Source of the DNA: Candidatus Faecicola pullistercoris
GTDB taxonomy: Bacteria; Bacillota; Clostridia; Christensenellales; CAG-917
Direction of reading: 5' to 3'
Assembly (NCBI GenBank): GCA_018714105.1
Contig: DVNW01000024.1
Coordinates: 92,828-156,827, forward strand
DNA: 64,000 nucleotides
Shown: one piece after another, positions 1 through 8,570 of the stretch
Numbering within the stretch: position 1 is the stretch's first letter
Layout: the number at the start of each line of letters is the position of its first letter
Translations under genes and position numbers: made by a program
Notes under the pieces: model-generated
Told to the model about the DNA's origin: nothing
Database searches by the model: none
What the model saw: only the letters and a program-made list of their open reading frames with translations

Positions 1-1739
1 CGCTTATAGCCAAAAGCGAAAAATGGATTTCGGCCGTTCTGGCGTCCGAAAGAGATGACGGAGATTTCGGGCCGACGCGTACGCGCGACTGGTGGCCGAA
101 AGCTCCCGCGACAAAAGCACTGGTAGGTTATTACGAGGCGACCGAGGACCCGCGTATACCCGTGTTTTTAAGGAAGTTTTTTAAGTTTATGTACAATACC
201 ATAGACGAAAATCCGCCTAAACTGTGGGCGGCGGCCAGAATGTACGAGTTTCTGTTTCCCATAAAGTTTCTTAAAAATCTGACCGGCGATTTCTTTTTGG
301 ACGAACTGGTAGAAAAAATCAAGTTTTACGCCATGGATTGGTTTAAATTTTTCGACAACCTTAAATTCCGCCGTCCGGCCAAGACTTATCTCAACAGGAC
401 GCTTTTGAGGATAGGCGTAGGGCTTATGGCTAAAAGAGACTATAAAAACAAACACGGGGTTAAACCTCTCAAAACCCAGCCTGCCGGCAAGATACTAAGA
501 TTCAACCGCAGAAGAATTGTCAAAAAACATATGTATTCGCACGGAGTGAACGTGGCCATGGCTTTAAAATATCCCGTGCTGATGGCAGAGTATTTTGACG
601 ATAACACACTTTTAAACTATACAAAAAAGGGTTTAAACTCGCTGCTTAAATATCACGGCACCGCTTTGGGCATATTCACGTGCGACGAACACCTGGACGG
701 AACGAGTCCTTCCAAAGGTATCGAACTTTGCGCTGTGGCCGAATATATGCTGTCGCTCGAAACGGCCATGCGCATTACGGGTGACGGCGGCTATGCCGAC
801 CTTCTCGAACTTTCGGCTTTTAACGCGTACCCTGCCATGATGACGCCCGATATGTGCTGTCATCAGTACGTACAGCAGGTGAATCAGATTTCGTCCACCG
901 AAGACAAAAGGGATTTCTTCGACGTCGGCAGAGAGGGCAACGTGTTCGCGCTCAGTCCGAATTACAGTTGCTGCACGGCCAATTTGGGGCAGGCTATGCC
1001 CAAATTCACTCAGAATCTGTGTTATACCGCTTCGGACGACGAACTGGTTTTCATGACTTACGCGCCTTGCTCGGTCAGCGCAAAAATCGGAAATTCAGAA
1101 ATTACCGTTAAGGAATCCACCTCCTATCCTTTCGACAACGTTATCGATTTCGATTTTGCTTTCAGGGGCAACGGGCCCGAAATAAAACTCGTTTTCCGCG
1201 TGCCCGAAAAAAGCGCGCTGACCGTTTTTCTTAACGGCAAGAAAATCGCGTCGGAATCCAAAGGTTTTATCCGTATTCAGCGTACGTTGAAACAGGGCGA
1301 TAACGTCAGACTGGTCATCGATAACGAACCCGTTGCCGTTATCAACCCCGACAAAACGGTCAGCATAAGAAAAGGCCCCTTGCTTATGGCTTATAAACTT
1401 AAAGAAAAAGTTTCCGTTACGGGAGGCAAAGCCCCGTTTAATTCGTACAATATTCTGACTCAGACGCAGTGGCGCGTTATGCCCGAACTCGATTCCGGTA
1501 AACCGCAGATATTGGAAACCGTCACCAGAGAAATTCCCGAAAAGCCTTTCGATACCGCATTACCGCCTTTGGAAATACACGTCAAGGGAAGGCTGGTCAC
1601 CAACTGGAACGAAGTCAAGTCGTCGGCCGACGTCCCGCCAGTCAAGCCCGTCGTGGGGGACGCGGTGGTAAGGCTCGTGCTGGTGCCTTACGGATGTACG
1701 AATATAAGAATGGCACAGTTTCCCGTCAAACATAAATAA
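1..1739 (+). CDS. GH127-type beta-L-arabinofuranosidase-like protein (DUF1680), 5' end outside the window
   Basis: The reading frame is open from base 3, giving 578 visible residues without the N-terminus; the GTG at 162 is internal because clearly coding sequence (DWWPKAPATKALVGYYEAT) precedes it. In GH127 enzymes an (alpha/alpha)6 barrel carries a zinc site built from Glu and Cys, and a Cys acts as nucleophile. The matching elements here are a CDEHLDG segment (candidate acid/base Glu), an E-L-C motif (codons 723-731) and a Cys-Cys pair (codons 969-974, YSCCTANLGQ). C-terminal beta domains follow. The family removes L-arabinofuranose, though related members act on other sugars, so the substrate is uncertain. 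A GH2 gene follows 15 bases downstream with its own strong RBS, suggesting one operon. Confidence 0.85.
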   Translation, partial: LIAKSEKWISAVLASERDDGDFGPTRTRDWWPKAPATKALVGYYEATEDPRIPVFLRKFFKFMYNTIDENPPKLWAAARMYEFLFPIKFLKNLTGDFFLDELVEKIKFYAMDWFKFFDNLKFRRPAKTYLNRTLLRIGVGLMAKRDYKNKHGVKPLKTQPAGKILRFNRRRIVKKHMYSHGVNVAMALKYPVLMAEYFDDNTLLNYTKKGLNSLLKYHGTALGIFTCDEHLDGTSPSKGIELCAVAEYMLSLETAMRITGDGGYADLLELSAFNAYPAMMTPDMCCHQYVQQVNQISSTEDKRDFFDVGREGNVFALSPNYSCCTANLGQAMPKFTQNLCYTASDDELVFMTYAPCSVSAKIGNSEITVKESTSYPFDNVIDFDFAFRGNGPEIKLVFRVPEKSALTVFLNGKKIASESKGFIRIQRTLKQGDNVRLVIDNEPVAVINPDKTVSIRKGPLLMAYKLKEKVSVTGGKAPFNSYNILTQTQWRVMPELDSGKPQILETVTREIPEKPFDTALPPLEIHVKGRLVTNWNEVKSSADVPPVKPVVGDAVVRLVLVPYGCTNIRMAQFPVKHK

Positions 1740-1754
1740 TTTAAGGAGGAAATT

Positions 1755-3485
1755 ATGAAACTTTATACCGTTTGGGGCGAAAAGCTCGATAAGAACAATC
1801 CTCTTTCCGAATATCCGCGTCCGCAACTCGTACGGGACAGTTATTTCAATCTTAACGGACAATGGAATTACAGGATTTCGCAAACCGCGCAAGGAGAGGG
1901 ATACGACGGAACCATTACCGTTCCTTTCAGCCCCGAATGCCTGCTTTCGGGCGTGGGACGCGTGCTTATGCCCGAAGAAACGCTGGTTTATAACAGGACT
2001 TTTAATCTGCCCGAGGGATTTATCAAAGACAAAACTTTTCTGCACTTCGGCGCAGTGGACTATATCTGTAAAGTTACCCTGAACGGCGTGGACGTGGGAG
2101 GACACCGCGGCGGTTATACGCCATTTTCGCTGGACGTTTCTTCGGCGGTCAGAGAGGGCGAAAACACTGTTACCGTTTCCGTTACCGACCCGTCGGACAC
2201 GGGAGTTCAGAGCAGGGGAAAGCAGAAACTGAATGCCGGTACGGGAATATGGTATACCCCGCAGAGCGGAATCTGGCAGACCGTGTGGCTTGAGAGCGTA
2301 AACGCCGATTACGTACATAAAGTGCGTTTCACGCCCGATATAGACAACGGCAGGGTTTGTATCGAGATTTTTGCCGGTAATTATTCGGAAAAGGCTTTTA
2401 CCGTTATAAAACTCAAAGATAAAACCGTGTTTGAGTCCGAAACGCCCGTAAACGAACCCTTCTTTGCCGATATACCCGACCAGCAGCTGTGGTCCCCTGA
2501 AAACCCCGTGCTGTACGACGTTTTCGTGACGATCGGAGAGGATACCGTTATGAGTTACTTCGGTATGCGCAAGTTTTCGCAGGGGCGAGACAAGGACGGT
2601 AATTTCAGGCTTATGCTCAATAACGAGCCCTATTTTTACAACGGTTTGCTCGATCAGGGATACTGGAGCGACGGTATGTATACCCCGCCTTCGGACGAGG
2701 CTATGATTTACGATATCGAGCTTGCCAAAAAACTGGGCTTCAACATGCTCAGAAAACATATCAAAATAGAGCCGCTGAGATGGTATTATCACTGCGACAG
2801 GCTGGGTATGATCTGCTGGCAGGACATGATTAACGGGGGCGGTCAGTATAAATTCTCGCGCATTGCCACTCTGCCTTTCCTGGGGTTAGGGTGCGACGAC
2901 TCGCAATACGCGAAATTCGCGCGGGAGGATAAAGCGGGCAGGGACGAATATTATCGGGACCTTGCCGATATGATCGATACCCTTTACAATTCGGTATGTA
3001 TTTCGCTATGGACGATTTTCAACGAGGCATGGGGTCAGTTTGACAGCAAAAAAGTTTACGAGTTCGTAAGAAGTCTGGATTGCACCCGCACCGTCGACCC
3101 CGCCAGCGGCTGGTACGATCAGAAAGGCATGGATATTAAAAGCGTGCATAAGTATTTCGTAAAATACCGCTATAAAAAAGACAGTTTCAGGCCGCTTGCG
3201 CTGTCCGAATTCGGCGGATACAGCATTCAGGTCAAGGACCACGTCTTTACCGATAAAATTTTCGGGTATAAGGTTTTCAGAGATAAGGACAAGTTCATGA
3301 AAGCCTTCGGAAAACTGTATCTCGGACAGATCGTACCCGCCATGAAAAAAGGTCTGGCCGCCTGCGTTTACACTCAGCTGTCGGACGTCGAATCCGAAAT
3401 AAACGGGCTGGTTACATACGACAGAAAGGTGGTTAAAGTCGATCCCGTCAAGACGGCGGAAATCTGCAAACTGTTGAAACTGTGA
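1755..3485 (+). CDS. Glycoside hydrolase family 2 protein
   Basis: A 576-residue GH2 enzyme, shorter than LacZ (about 1,020) and close in size to beta-glucuronidases. The layout is an N-terminal jelly-roll sugar-binding domain (about 1-165, LNGQWNYRIS), an Ig-like sandwich (about 180-275) and a TIM barrel (about 280-560). The predicted acid/base is Glu424 in WTIFNEAWGQF and the nucleophile is Glu485 in ALSEFGGYS. No signal peptide is visible, so it should act in the cytoplasm on imported oligosaccharides. The ATG is 6-7 bases after AAGGAGGA. GH2 covers galactosidase, glucuronidase, mannosidase and arabinosidase activities; the sequence does not decide between them. Its GH127 neighbour suggests plant-type side chains (inference). 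Confidence 0.9.
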   Translation: MKLYTVWGEKLDKNNPLSEYPRPQLVRDSYFNLNGQWNYRISQTAQGEGYDGTITVPFSPECLLSGVGRVLMPEETLVYNRTFNLPEGFIKDKTFLHFGAVDYICKVTLNGVDVGGHRGGYTPFSLDVSSAVREGENTVTVSVTDPSDTGVQSRGKQKLNAGTGIWYTPQSGIWQTVWLESVNADYVHKVRFTPDIDNGRVCIEIFAGNYSEKAFTVIKLKDKTVFESETPVNEPFFADIPDQQLWSPENPVLYDVFVTIGEDTVMSYFGMRKFSQGRDKDGNFRLMLNNEPYFYNGLLDQGYWSDGMYTPPSDEAMIYDIELAKKLGFNMLRKHIKIEPLRWYYHCDRLGMICWQDMINGGGQYKFSRIATLPFLGLGCDDSQYAKFAREDKAGRDEYYRDLADMIDTLYNSVCISLWTIFNEAWGQFDSKKVYEFVRSLDCTRTVDPASGWYDQKGMDIKSVHKYFVKYRYKKDSFRPLALSEFGGYSIQVKDHVFTDKIFGYKVFRDKDKFMKAFGKLYLGQIVPAMKKGLAACVYTQLSDVESEINGLVTYDRKVVKVDPVKTAEICKLLKL

Positions 3486-3492
3486 ATTTTTT

Positions 3493-3525
3493 GCCGTAAA
3501 CGCCTTCGCTTACGGCTATTTTTGG
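3493..3525 (+). terminator. Terminator after GH127-GH2
   Basis: GCCGTAA (3493-3499) pairs with TTACGGC (3510-3516) across a 10-base loop, followed by TATTTTT. It lies 8 bases after the GH2 stop. Confidence 0.7.
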
Positions 3526-3526
3526 T

Positions 3527-3554
3527 TTGACATTTTACACTTTTGTATGATAAT
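3527..3554 (+). promoter_or_regulatory. Sigma-A-type promoter for the PH-domain gene
   Basis: TTGACA (3527-3532), a 16-base spacer and GATAAT (3549-3554), directly after a terminator and 36 bases before the chosen ATG. Confidence 0.6.
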
Positions 3555-3590
3555 ATTATTTTATCGTATACGGATACGGAGGTTATTTAT

Positions 3591-4265
3591 ATGAGTTATC
3601 TCGACAGACACCTCAACAGCAACGAAAAATCTTTGGCCAAAGCAAATAAAACCGCTTGGATTTTTGCACGTGAGCTTTTCTTTGCTCTGATTACGGCCGC
3701 GGCTTATTTCCTGTTGCAAAGATTTTTACCCGATTATCCCGCCGTGGCTACCTACGTTACCATAGGCCTCGCCGCCGTTACCGTATTGCTGCTTATCCAC
3801 CATATTTTCGAATTCGTATCCACTTCCATTATGCTGACCAACAAAAAACTCTGCAGTACGCAGGGCGTTATAAGCATTTCCACCATGGACGTTATGCTTA
3901 AAAATATCGACTGTCTGCAGGTTAAATTCAGTGTTCTGGGAAGGTTGCTGGGCTACGGCACCCTTATTGTGGTCACCGACAGCAAGGAATTCGTTTACAA
4001 GAAAATTTCCAAACCTCAGAAGTTTACCAAAAAAATAAACAGACAGATCGTCAGAGCTACGAAAATACGCAACCCACAACCTCAGATTATAGAGACGCAA
4101 CCCAAGAAAATGACTATTACTTTCGGCGTTACTCCCTCGCAGCAGAAGCTTGCCGCACTCTATCTCGACAGACAGAAGAACGCGCCTAAGCCCGTTGCGG
4201 TTAAAGCAGCGCCCCGTAAACAGTCAACCGTATCCGCTTCTTCGGAAACGGCGGTACAGCAGTAA
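3591..4265 (+). CDS. Bacterial PH-domain (bPH2/DUF304-like) membrane protein
   Basis: 224 residues. I chose ATG 3591 because GGAGGT lies 6-7 bases upstream; the frame also has a TTG at 3543, but that overlaps the promoter. Two membrane segments (about 30-45 and 50-72) are followed by a domain with the pattern of DUF304/bPH2 proteins: TNKKLCSTQGV, an IDCLQV segment and GYGTLIVVT. The C-terminal 70 residues are polar and basic, rich in Gln, Lys and Pro. YdbS-like relatives are membrane proteins of unclear function. The gene is monocistronic, with its own promoter and terminator. Confidence 0.75.
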   Translation: MSYLDRHLNSNEKSLAKANKTAWIFARELFFALITAAAYFLLQRFLPDYPAVATYVTIGLAAVTVLLLIHHIFEFVSTSIMLTNKKLCSTQGVISISTMDVMLKNIDCLQVKFSVLGRLLGYGTLIVVTDSKEFVYKKISKPQKFTKKINRQIVRATKIRNPQPQIIETQPKKMTITFGVTPSQQKLAALYLDRQKNAPKPVAVKAAPRKQSTVSASSETAVQQ

Positions 4266-4271
4266 TTTCCG

Positions 4272-4295
4272 CCCTCGGCAACGAGGGTGTTTTTT
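4272..4295 (+). terminator. Terminator after the PH-domain gene
   Basis: CCCTCG (4272-4277), GCAA tetraloop, CGAGGG (4282-4287), then TGTTTTTT. It ends only 10 bases before the next start codon. Confidence 0.8.
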
Positions 4296-4305
4296 CGGTC
4301 GAAAA

Positions 4306-4809
4306 ATGATTGTAAACAGAAAACAGCCCAACAGCAAAAAATGCATAATCTGCGGAGTGGACAATCCTTACGGACTGGCCGCTCCTTTTTACGAGCTTTC
4401 AGACGGCAGCGTGGTTACGCGTTTCCGGTACAGAGAGCTGCATCAGAGTTACCCCGGGCGCGCCCACGGGGGCATGATTACGTGCATGCTCGACGAACTC
4501 GCGGGCAGAGCAATATGGGTTTCCGAGCCCGACGCGCTTGCGGTTACCACGACTATTTCGGTAAAATTCAGAAAGCCCGTGCCTTACGACGCGGAACTGT
4601 TCGGGAGAGGAATTATTGTTTCAAACTCCCGCAGAGGATTTCAGGCGATAGCCAGAATTTTCGACAGAGAAGGCCATGTGCTGGCCGAAGCCGACGTGAC
4701 TTATCTGAAACTGCCTTCCGCCACGATTACGGACGCGGATATGCACGAAGAACTTGACGTAAATATTCCCGACGGCGTTCGGGAATGGCCGGACGAACTC
4801 GTGATCTGA
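4306..4809 (+). CDS. PaaI-like hotdog-fold thioesterase
   Basis: 167 residues from ATG 4306; codons upstream in this frame belong to the overlap with the preceding gene and its terminator. The hotdog signature is clear: YPGRAHGGMITCMLDELAGRA holds the HGG motif and the Asp/Glu helix, followed by TTISVKFRKPVPYD. The N-terminus has a short CIICG motif, common in this subgroup and possibly metal-binding. Such enzymes hydrolyse acyl-CoA thioesters; the acyl substrate is unknown. The upstream terminator sits almost on the start codon, so expression depends on read-through or an unseen promoter. The ribosome binding site is poor. Confidence 0.8.
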   Translation: MIVNRKQPNSKKCIICGVDNPYGLAAPFYELSDGSVVTRFRYRELHQSYPGRAHGGMITCMLDELAGRAIWVSEPDALAVTTTISVKFRKPVPYDAELFGRGIIVSNSRRGFQAIARIFDREGHVLAEADVTYLKLPSATITDADMHEELDVNIPDGVREWPDELVI

Positions 4810-4818
4810 CAAATATTT

Positions 4819-4846
4819 AAAAAAACACGCCGACGGCGTGTTTTTT
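4819..4846. terminator. Bidirectional terminator between convergent genes
   Basis: ACACGCC (4825-4831), loop GAC, GGCGTGT (4835-4841), flanked by an A-run on the left and a T-run on the right. It can stop the plus-strand thioesterase transcript and the minus-strand TetR operon. Confidence 0.85.
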
Positions 4847-4860
4847 GTATGAAACCGTTT

Positions 4861-5355
4861 TTATCTGCGGCGTCGGCCGCCTTTTTTTGATTCGCGCCGC
4901 AAAAAGGTCAAAGCTCCGTAACGCTCGCGGTAGACGTCGTAATGAGTGGAGTATTCGTAAATTATCAAATCGGGATTGCTTCGACTGCGGTATACTTCGG
5001 GCTGCTCGGGTTTGTACGATTTGCCGCGCCAGGAATAGGCGCGCGCGGTAAAAAATTCCTTTATCTTGTGCGAGGGAGTGATTATTAAATTGCGTACGAA
5101 TATCAGCAAAGTGCAAAGTATGCATACGCACAGGCCGAGTATATAAAGCATGGAATCGGTGCTTAAATCAAAAGGATTAAACCCCGCTATCCACCATAAC
5201 AATCCGCCGTATAACAGGTAAAATACCGGCACGTAAAGCCCCGTAAACACAAGCAGGGAGGCCAGGGTTTTAAGTATGCCATTTACGAAAAATGCGGCCG
5301 CCTTGACCGCAAACCCGGATATTACCCCTATTGCCGAAAACAGACAGCCTTTCAT
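4861..5355 (-). CDS. Small membrane protein of unknown function
   Basis: 164 residues, not recognised. The N-terminal half is hydrophobic, with two to three membrane segments (about 10-25, 30-58 and 68-92, including LYVPVFYLLYGGLLWW). The C-terminal 70 residues are polar, Tyr- and Arg-rich and end in KKGGRRRR, so that tail is probably cytoplasmic. The start codon overlaps the TetR stop as ATGA, so it is translationally coupled to the regulator. That makes it a plausible partner or target of the regulator, without further evidence. Confidence 0.65.
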   Translation of the reverse strand: MKGCLFSAIGVISGFAVKAAAFFVNGILKTLASLLVFTGLYVPVFYLLYGGLLWWIAGFNPFDLSTDSMLYILGLCVCILCTLLIFVRNLIITPSHKIKEFFTARAYSWRGKSYKPEQPEVYRSRSNPDLIIYEYSTHYDVYRERYGALTFLRRESKKGGRRRR

Positions 5356-5924
5356 TTTTCTTTGAGAGGATTAAGGTAGGGTACGATGTCTTTGGTTTCT
5401 ATACCGCTTATCCCTACCAGATCCTGTATTATGAGTCCGTCGACGACTATCAGAAACAGCTCGGCCAGTATGTCTGCTTCGCGCGAGTCTTCCTCGGGTA
5501 AACGCTCGGCTATTCTTGCGCGGATATTGTTTTTCCACTCGGCGTATTTGCTGCGGAATACCTCGATAAGGTGCTTGTCGCTGGATACGGCTTTGTTGAT
5601 GAGATATACGTGCAGTTTGCTGCGTTCGCTTCCTCTTGCACCGAAATCGATTATATATTTTGCCATTCTGTGATAGGACGTGTCCTTTTTGCTGTCCGTA
5701 ATCCACTCGTCGAAGCGCTCGTACAAATCGTTGAGATAGCGGTAGGTGATTTCCATGAATATCAGGTCTTTGCTGTTGTAATAGTAAAACAGCGTGCCCT
5801 TGGTTATTCCCGCGGCTTCCGCTATGTCGGACAGGGAAATTTCCTCGGCGTTTCTGTGTCCTATCAGCTTCATCGTGCTGTCGATAATCAGCTGTTTTGT
5901 ATTGGTTTTTAACGTTTTTGCCAC
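5352..5924 (-). CDS. TetR/AcrR-family transcriptional regulator
   Basis: 190 residues with a GTG start preceded by GAGGT. The N-terminal 55 residues form the TetR helix-turn-helix (ISLSDIAEAAGITKGTLFYYY); the rest is an all-helical ligand-binding and dimer domain. The ligand cannot be inferred. It is divergent from the GH20 operon across a 147-base region holding promoters for both directions and a perfect inverted repeat at 6041-6060, so it may control itself and that operon (inference). It is co-transcribed with the downstream small membrane protein. Confidence 0.9.
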   Translation of the reverse strand: MAKTLKTNTKQLIIDSTMKLIGHRNAEEISLSDIAEAAGITKGTLFYYYNSKDLIFMEITYRYLNDLYERFDEWITDSKKDTSYHRMAKYIIDFGARGSERSKLHVYLINKAVSSDKHLIEVFRSKYAEWKNNIRARIAERLPEEDSREADILAELFLIVVDGLIIQDLVGISGIETKDIVPYLNPLKEK

Positions 5925-5948
5925 GTGCGTACCTCGCTTTACTAATTT

Positions 5949-5977
5949 ATTTTAACATAAATATCACGCTATGACAA
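5949..5977 (-). promoter_or_regulatory. Promoter of the TetR operon
   Basis: Read on the minus strand: TTGTCA (5977-5972), a 17-base spacer and TAAAAT (5954-5949), 25 bases before the GTG start. Confidence 0.6.
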
Positions 5978-6016
5978 ACCTTTTTTTCCGACGCGTTTTT
6001 ATTTTGAGATTTGCCC

Positions 6017-6045
6017 TTGCTTTTGACTGCCCTGTATGTTATAAT
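6017..6045 (+). promoter_or_regulatory. Extended -10 promoter of the GH20 operon
   Basis: TTGCTT (6017-6022), a 17-base spacer and TATAAT (6040-6045), with TG at 6037-6038 giving an extended -10. Transcription should start near 6052. Confidence 0.65.
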
Positions 6046-6060
6046 TCTTTTTAGAATTAT
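6041..6060. promoter_or_regulatory. Perfect inverted repeat over the GH20 operon start site (candidate operator)
   Basis: ATAATTCT (6041-6048), TTTT, AGAATTAT (6053-6060). The 8-base arms are perfect and overlap the -10 element and the expected start site, just before the CGGAGG ribosome site. It could be a repressor operator or a 5' mRNA hairpin. Confidence 0.45.
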
Positions 6061-6071
6061 CGGAGGATTTT

Positions 6072-7613
6072 ATGATTATTCCCACACCGCATTCCGTCAA
6101 ATACACCGGCGGCTGCCTGGACCTTTCGGGCGGGCTTTATACGTCTACGGGGATACCGTCGCTGTCCAAAGCCTTTCACAAATACTTTCCCGAACACGGC
6201 AGTAACGCGGTATGCGTGGAATTTTTACTTTATAACCCCTCAATCGGCGAAGAAGGTTACGTCATCGACGTCAATTCCGAAAAAATTACGGTTTCGGGCG
6301 ATACCGAAAAAGGTCTGTTTTACGGATTGCAGTCCGTAGTGCAGATGTTCGACTACGCCGCGAAAAGGAATTTCATGCTGGATTGTTGCTCGGTAAAGGA
6401 TTTTCCCGAATTCGGATACAGGGGATTTATGCTGGATTGCTCGCGCCATTTTTTCGATACGGACGTAATTAAAAAACTTCTGGACGCCTGCGCTCTTCTA
6501 AAAATAAACGTGTTTCATTGGCATCTTACCGACGACCAGGGGTGGCGGTTCGAGTCGGATAAATATCCTCTGCTTACCGAAAAAGGCTCGGAACGGGCCT
6601 GTACGAGAGGAGACGGCATACCCGTAAAAGGTTATTACACCAAGGCGCAGATGAAAGAAATAGTGGCTTATGCCGCGGATAATTTCATAGAGGTGATACC
6701 CGAATTCGATATGCCCGGGCATTCCGTTGCCGCAATAGCATGCTATCCCGAACTTTCCTGCACGGACGAACGGACCGAGGTCAAAACCCGCTTCGGCATA
6801 GACCCGCTTATCATGTGCGCGGGGAAAGAAAGCTCTTACGAGTTTGCGCGGGCCGTACTCGGCGAGGCTGCCGGGATTTTTACCTCGGATAAAGTACATA
6901 TAGGCGGAGACGAAGCCCCTAAGGCCAGATGGAAAGACTGCCCCCGTTGCGCCGAAGTAATGAAAAAAATGAACCTCGAAAACTTCGAGCAGTTACAGGC
7001 CGTTTTTACAAATAAGATAATTGATATGCTTAAAGAGTTAGGTAAAACCGCGATTGTGTGGAATGACAGTATGCAATACGCAGATATAGACAAATCCGCG
7101 GTGATGCAGTACTGGCGCGCGAAAGAGGGCGAAAAGAAGATTGCCCAAATGATAAACGGCGGCAGGAAAACAATAGTTTCCAAATTTACGCCGTGCTATC
7201 TGGACTATCCTTACGGCATGCATCCGATGAAAGCTCTTTACTCGTTCAGCCCCGTTCTGAAAGGAGTAACCGATAGCGGCAAAGCCAACGTGCTGGGAAT
7301 GGAAGTCCCGTTATGGACGGAATACGTGGCGGACGAAAAAAAACTGCATTTCATGGCTTTCCCCAGGCTTGTTGCGGCCGCCGACGTCGCCTGGGCGCAC
7401 GGCCGAAACAGAAAATACCGCGCTTTTTTACGCAATCTTGAAAATCTGTACGACAGGCTCGGATCGCTCGGTATCGAACCCGCTCCGATGCACGAGGCTA
7501 AAAAAGGAAGGCTGACGGGCTGGCCCGACGTGATTAAGTTTTTCGCGAACGCTTACGACAAACAGTCCGCAGCGGAATTCGTGGCGGCGCAGAAGGAAAG
7601 CAAAACCAAATGA
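6072..7613 (+). CDS. GH20 beta-N-acetylhexosaminidase
   Basis: 513 residues. An N-terminal GH20b-type domain (about 1-115) precedes a TIM barrel with the family signatures HWHLTDDQGWR and HIGGDEAP; Asp280-Glu281 is the substrate-assisted catalytic pair that orients the 2-acetamido group and donates a proton. It removes terminal beta-linked GlcNAc or GalNAc. There is no signal peptide, so it should act inside the cell on imported di- or oligosaccharides. It is first in an operon with a mutarotase-like protein, a ROK-like kinase and a PIG-L deacetylase. ATG follows CGGAGG at good spacing. Confidence 0.93.
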   Translation: MIIPTPHSVKYTGGCLDLSGGLYTSTGIPSLSKAFHKYFPEHGSNAVCVEFLLYNPSIGEEGYVIDVNSEKITVSGDTEKGLFYGLQSVVQMFDYAAKRNFMLDCCSVKDFPEFGYRGFMLDCSRHFFDTDVIKKLLDACALLKINVFHWHLTDDQGWRFESDKYPLLTEKGSERACTRGDGIPVKGYYTKAQMKEIVAYAADNFIEVIPEFDMPGHSVAAIACYPELSCTDERTEVKTRFGIDPLIMCAGKESSYEFARAVLGEAAGIFTSDKVHIGGDEAPKARWKDCPRCAEVMKKMNLENFEQLQAVFTNKIIDMLKELGKTAIVWNDSMQYADIDKSAVMQYWRAKEGEKKIAQMINGGRKTIVSKFTPCYLDYPYGMHPMKALYSFSPVLKGVTDSGKANVLGMEVPLWTEYVADEKKLHFMAFPRLVAAADVAWAHGRNRKYRAFLRNLENLYDRLGSLGIEPAPMHEAKKGRLTGWPDVIKFFANAYDKQSAAEFVAAQKESKTK

Positions 7614-7642
7614 TAACCGACTTGAAATAAGGAGGCTGCTTT

Positions 7643-8563
7643 ATGATAAGTAAACGATACAAAAAGTACAAGAATTTCGGCAAGTGTCTTGAAATTTCCA
7701 ACGGCACCGTAAAGGCGCTGGTTACCGTCGACGTCGGCCCGAGAATAATATTTTACGGATTCAAAGGCTTTAACTTCATGTTCGAGGACACGGAAAGACA
7801 GATTTTTCAGGAGGGCGAATTTTTCGACCGTAATTACAGGCCCGGCGAAAAATGGTTTATTTACGGCGGCCATCGGTTATGGAAAGCGCCCGAAGACTGG
7901 GCCAGCTATACTCCCGACAACTATCCCGTAAAAGTAGTCAGACTGGAAAACGGCGCCGAGTTTTATTCAAGAACCAACGAGGTTACGGGCCTTATAGCCG
8001 GGATGAAAGTACTGATGGACGAGGACGGTTCGCTTGAGATTACTCATTCCTTCAAAAACGTGGGAGAGGAGCCCGTCAGACTTTCGCTATGGGCCTTATC
8101 CGTTCTCAGGCCGGGAGGCACGGAGGTCATCCCCATGAATTGCGAGGATACGGGCTTTCTTCCCAATAAAAATCTGGTGATTTGGCCGTATAACGACCTT
8201 AAAGACAAGAGATTTTCTCTGCGGGAAAGGTTCTCCTTGCTTAAACAGAGTAAAAAAGCCGACAGACCTTTCAAAATCGGAATGAATAACCTTCACGGCT
8301 GGGCGGCTTATTTTGCAGGCGGAAACCTGTTTGTTAAAAAGTTCCCCGTGGAAGAAGGAATTTATCAGGATATGCACTGCAATTTCGAGACATACACGAG
8401 TAATCTGATGCTCGAAAGCGAAAGCCTTTCGGCAGAGAGAACGGTTTTGCCCGGAGAGCGCACGGAATATGTCGAAAACATGTACGTTTTCAAAGACGTT
8501 CAGACCGACCTGTCCGACGAAAGCGCCATTGCGGCTACTATGAAAAGTCTTAATTTGTTTTGA
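7643..8563 (+). CDS. Mutarotase-like (aldose 1-epimerase fold) protein of unknown substrate
   Basis: 306 residues, predicted soluble and beta-rich. The opening LEISNGTVKALVTVDVGPRI and the later EITHSFKNVGEEPVRLSLWA resemble the beta-supersandwich of aldose 1-epimerase-like and related carbohydrate-binding proteins. I do not see a confident match to the catalytic His/Glu pattern of GalM. A strong AAGGAGG precedes ATG 7643, and the kinase gene starts 7 bases after its stop. Context suggests sugar-anomer conversion or sugar binding for the GH20 product, but the exact role is open. Confidence 0.6.
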   Translation: MISKRYKKYKNFGKCLEISNGTVKALVTVDVGPRIIFYGFKGFNFMFEDTERQIFQEGEFFDRNYRPGEKWFIYGGHRLWKAPEDWASYTPDNYPVKVVRLENGAEFYSRTNEVTGLIAGMKVLMDEDGSLEITHSFKNVGEEPVRLSLWALSVLRPGGTEVIPMNCEDTGFLPNKNLVIWPYNDLKDKRFSLRERFSLLKQSKKADRPFKIGMNNLHGWAAYFAGGNLFVKKFPVEEGIYQDMHCNFETYTSNLMLESESLSAERTVLPGERTEYVENMYVFKDVQTDLSDESAIAATMKSLNLF

Positions 8564-8570
8564 TTGAATT

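Noticed and set aside
1560-2792. 410-codon minus-strand open frame across GH127 and GH2
   Set aside because: It lies opposite two genes with clear catalytic motifs, and its translation shows no domain or codon bias of its own.
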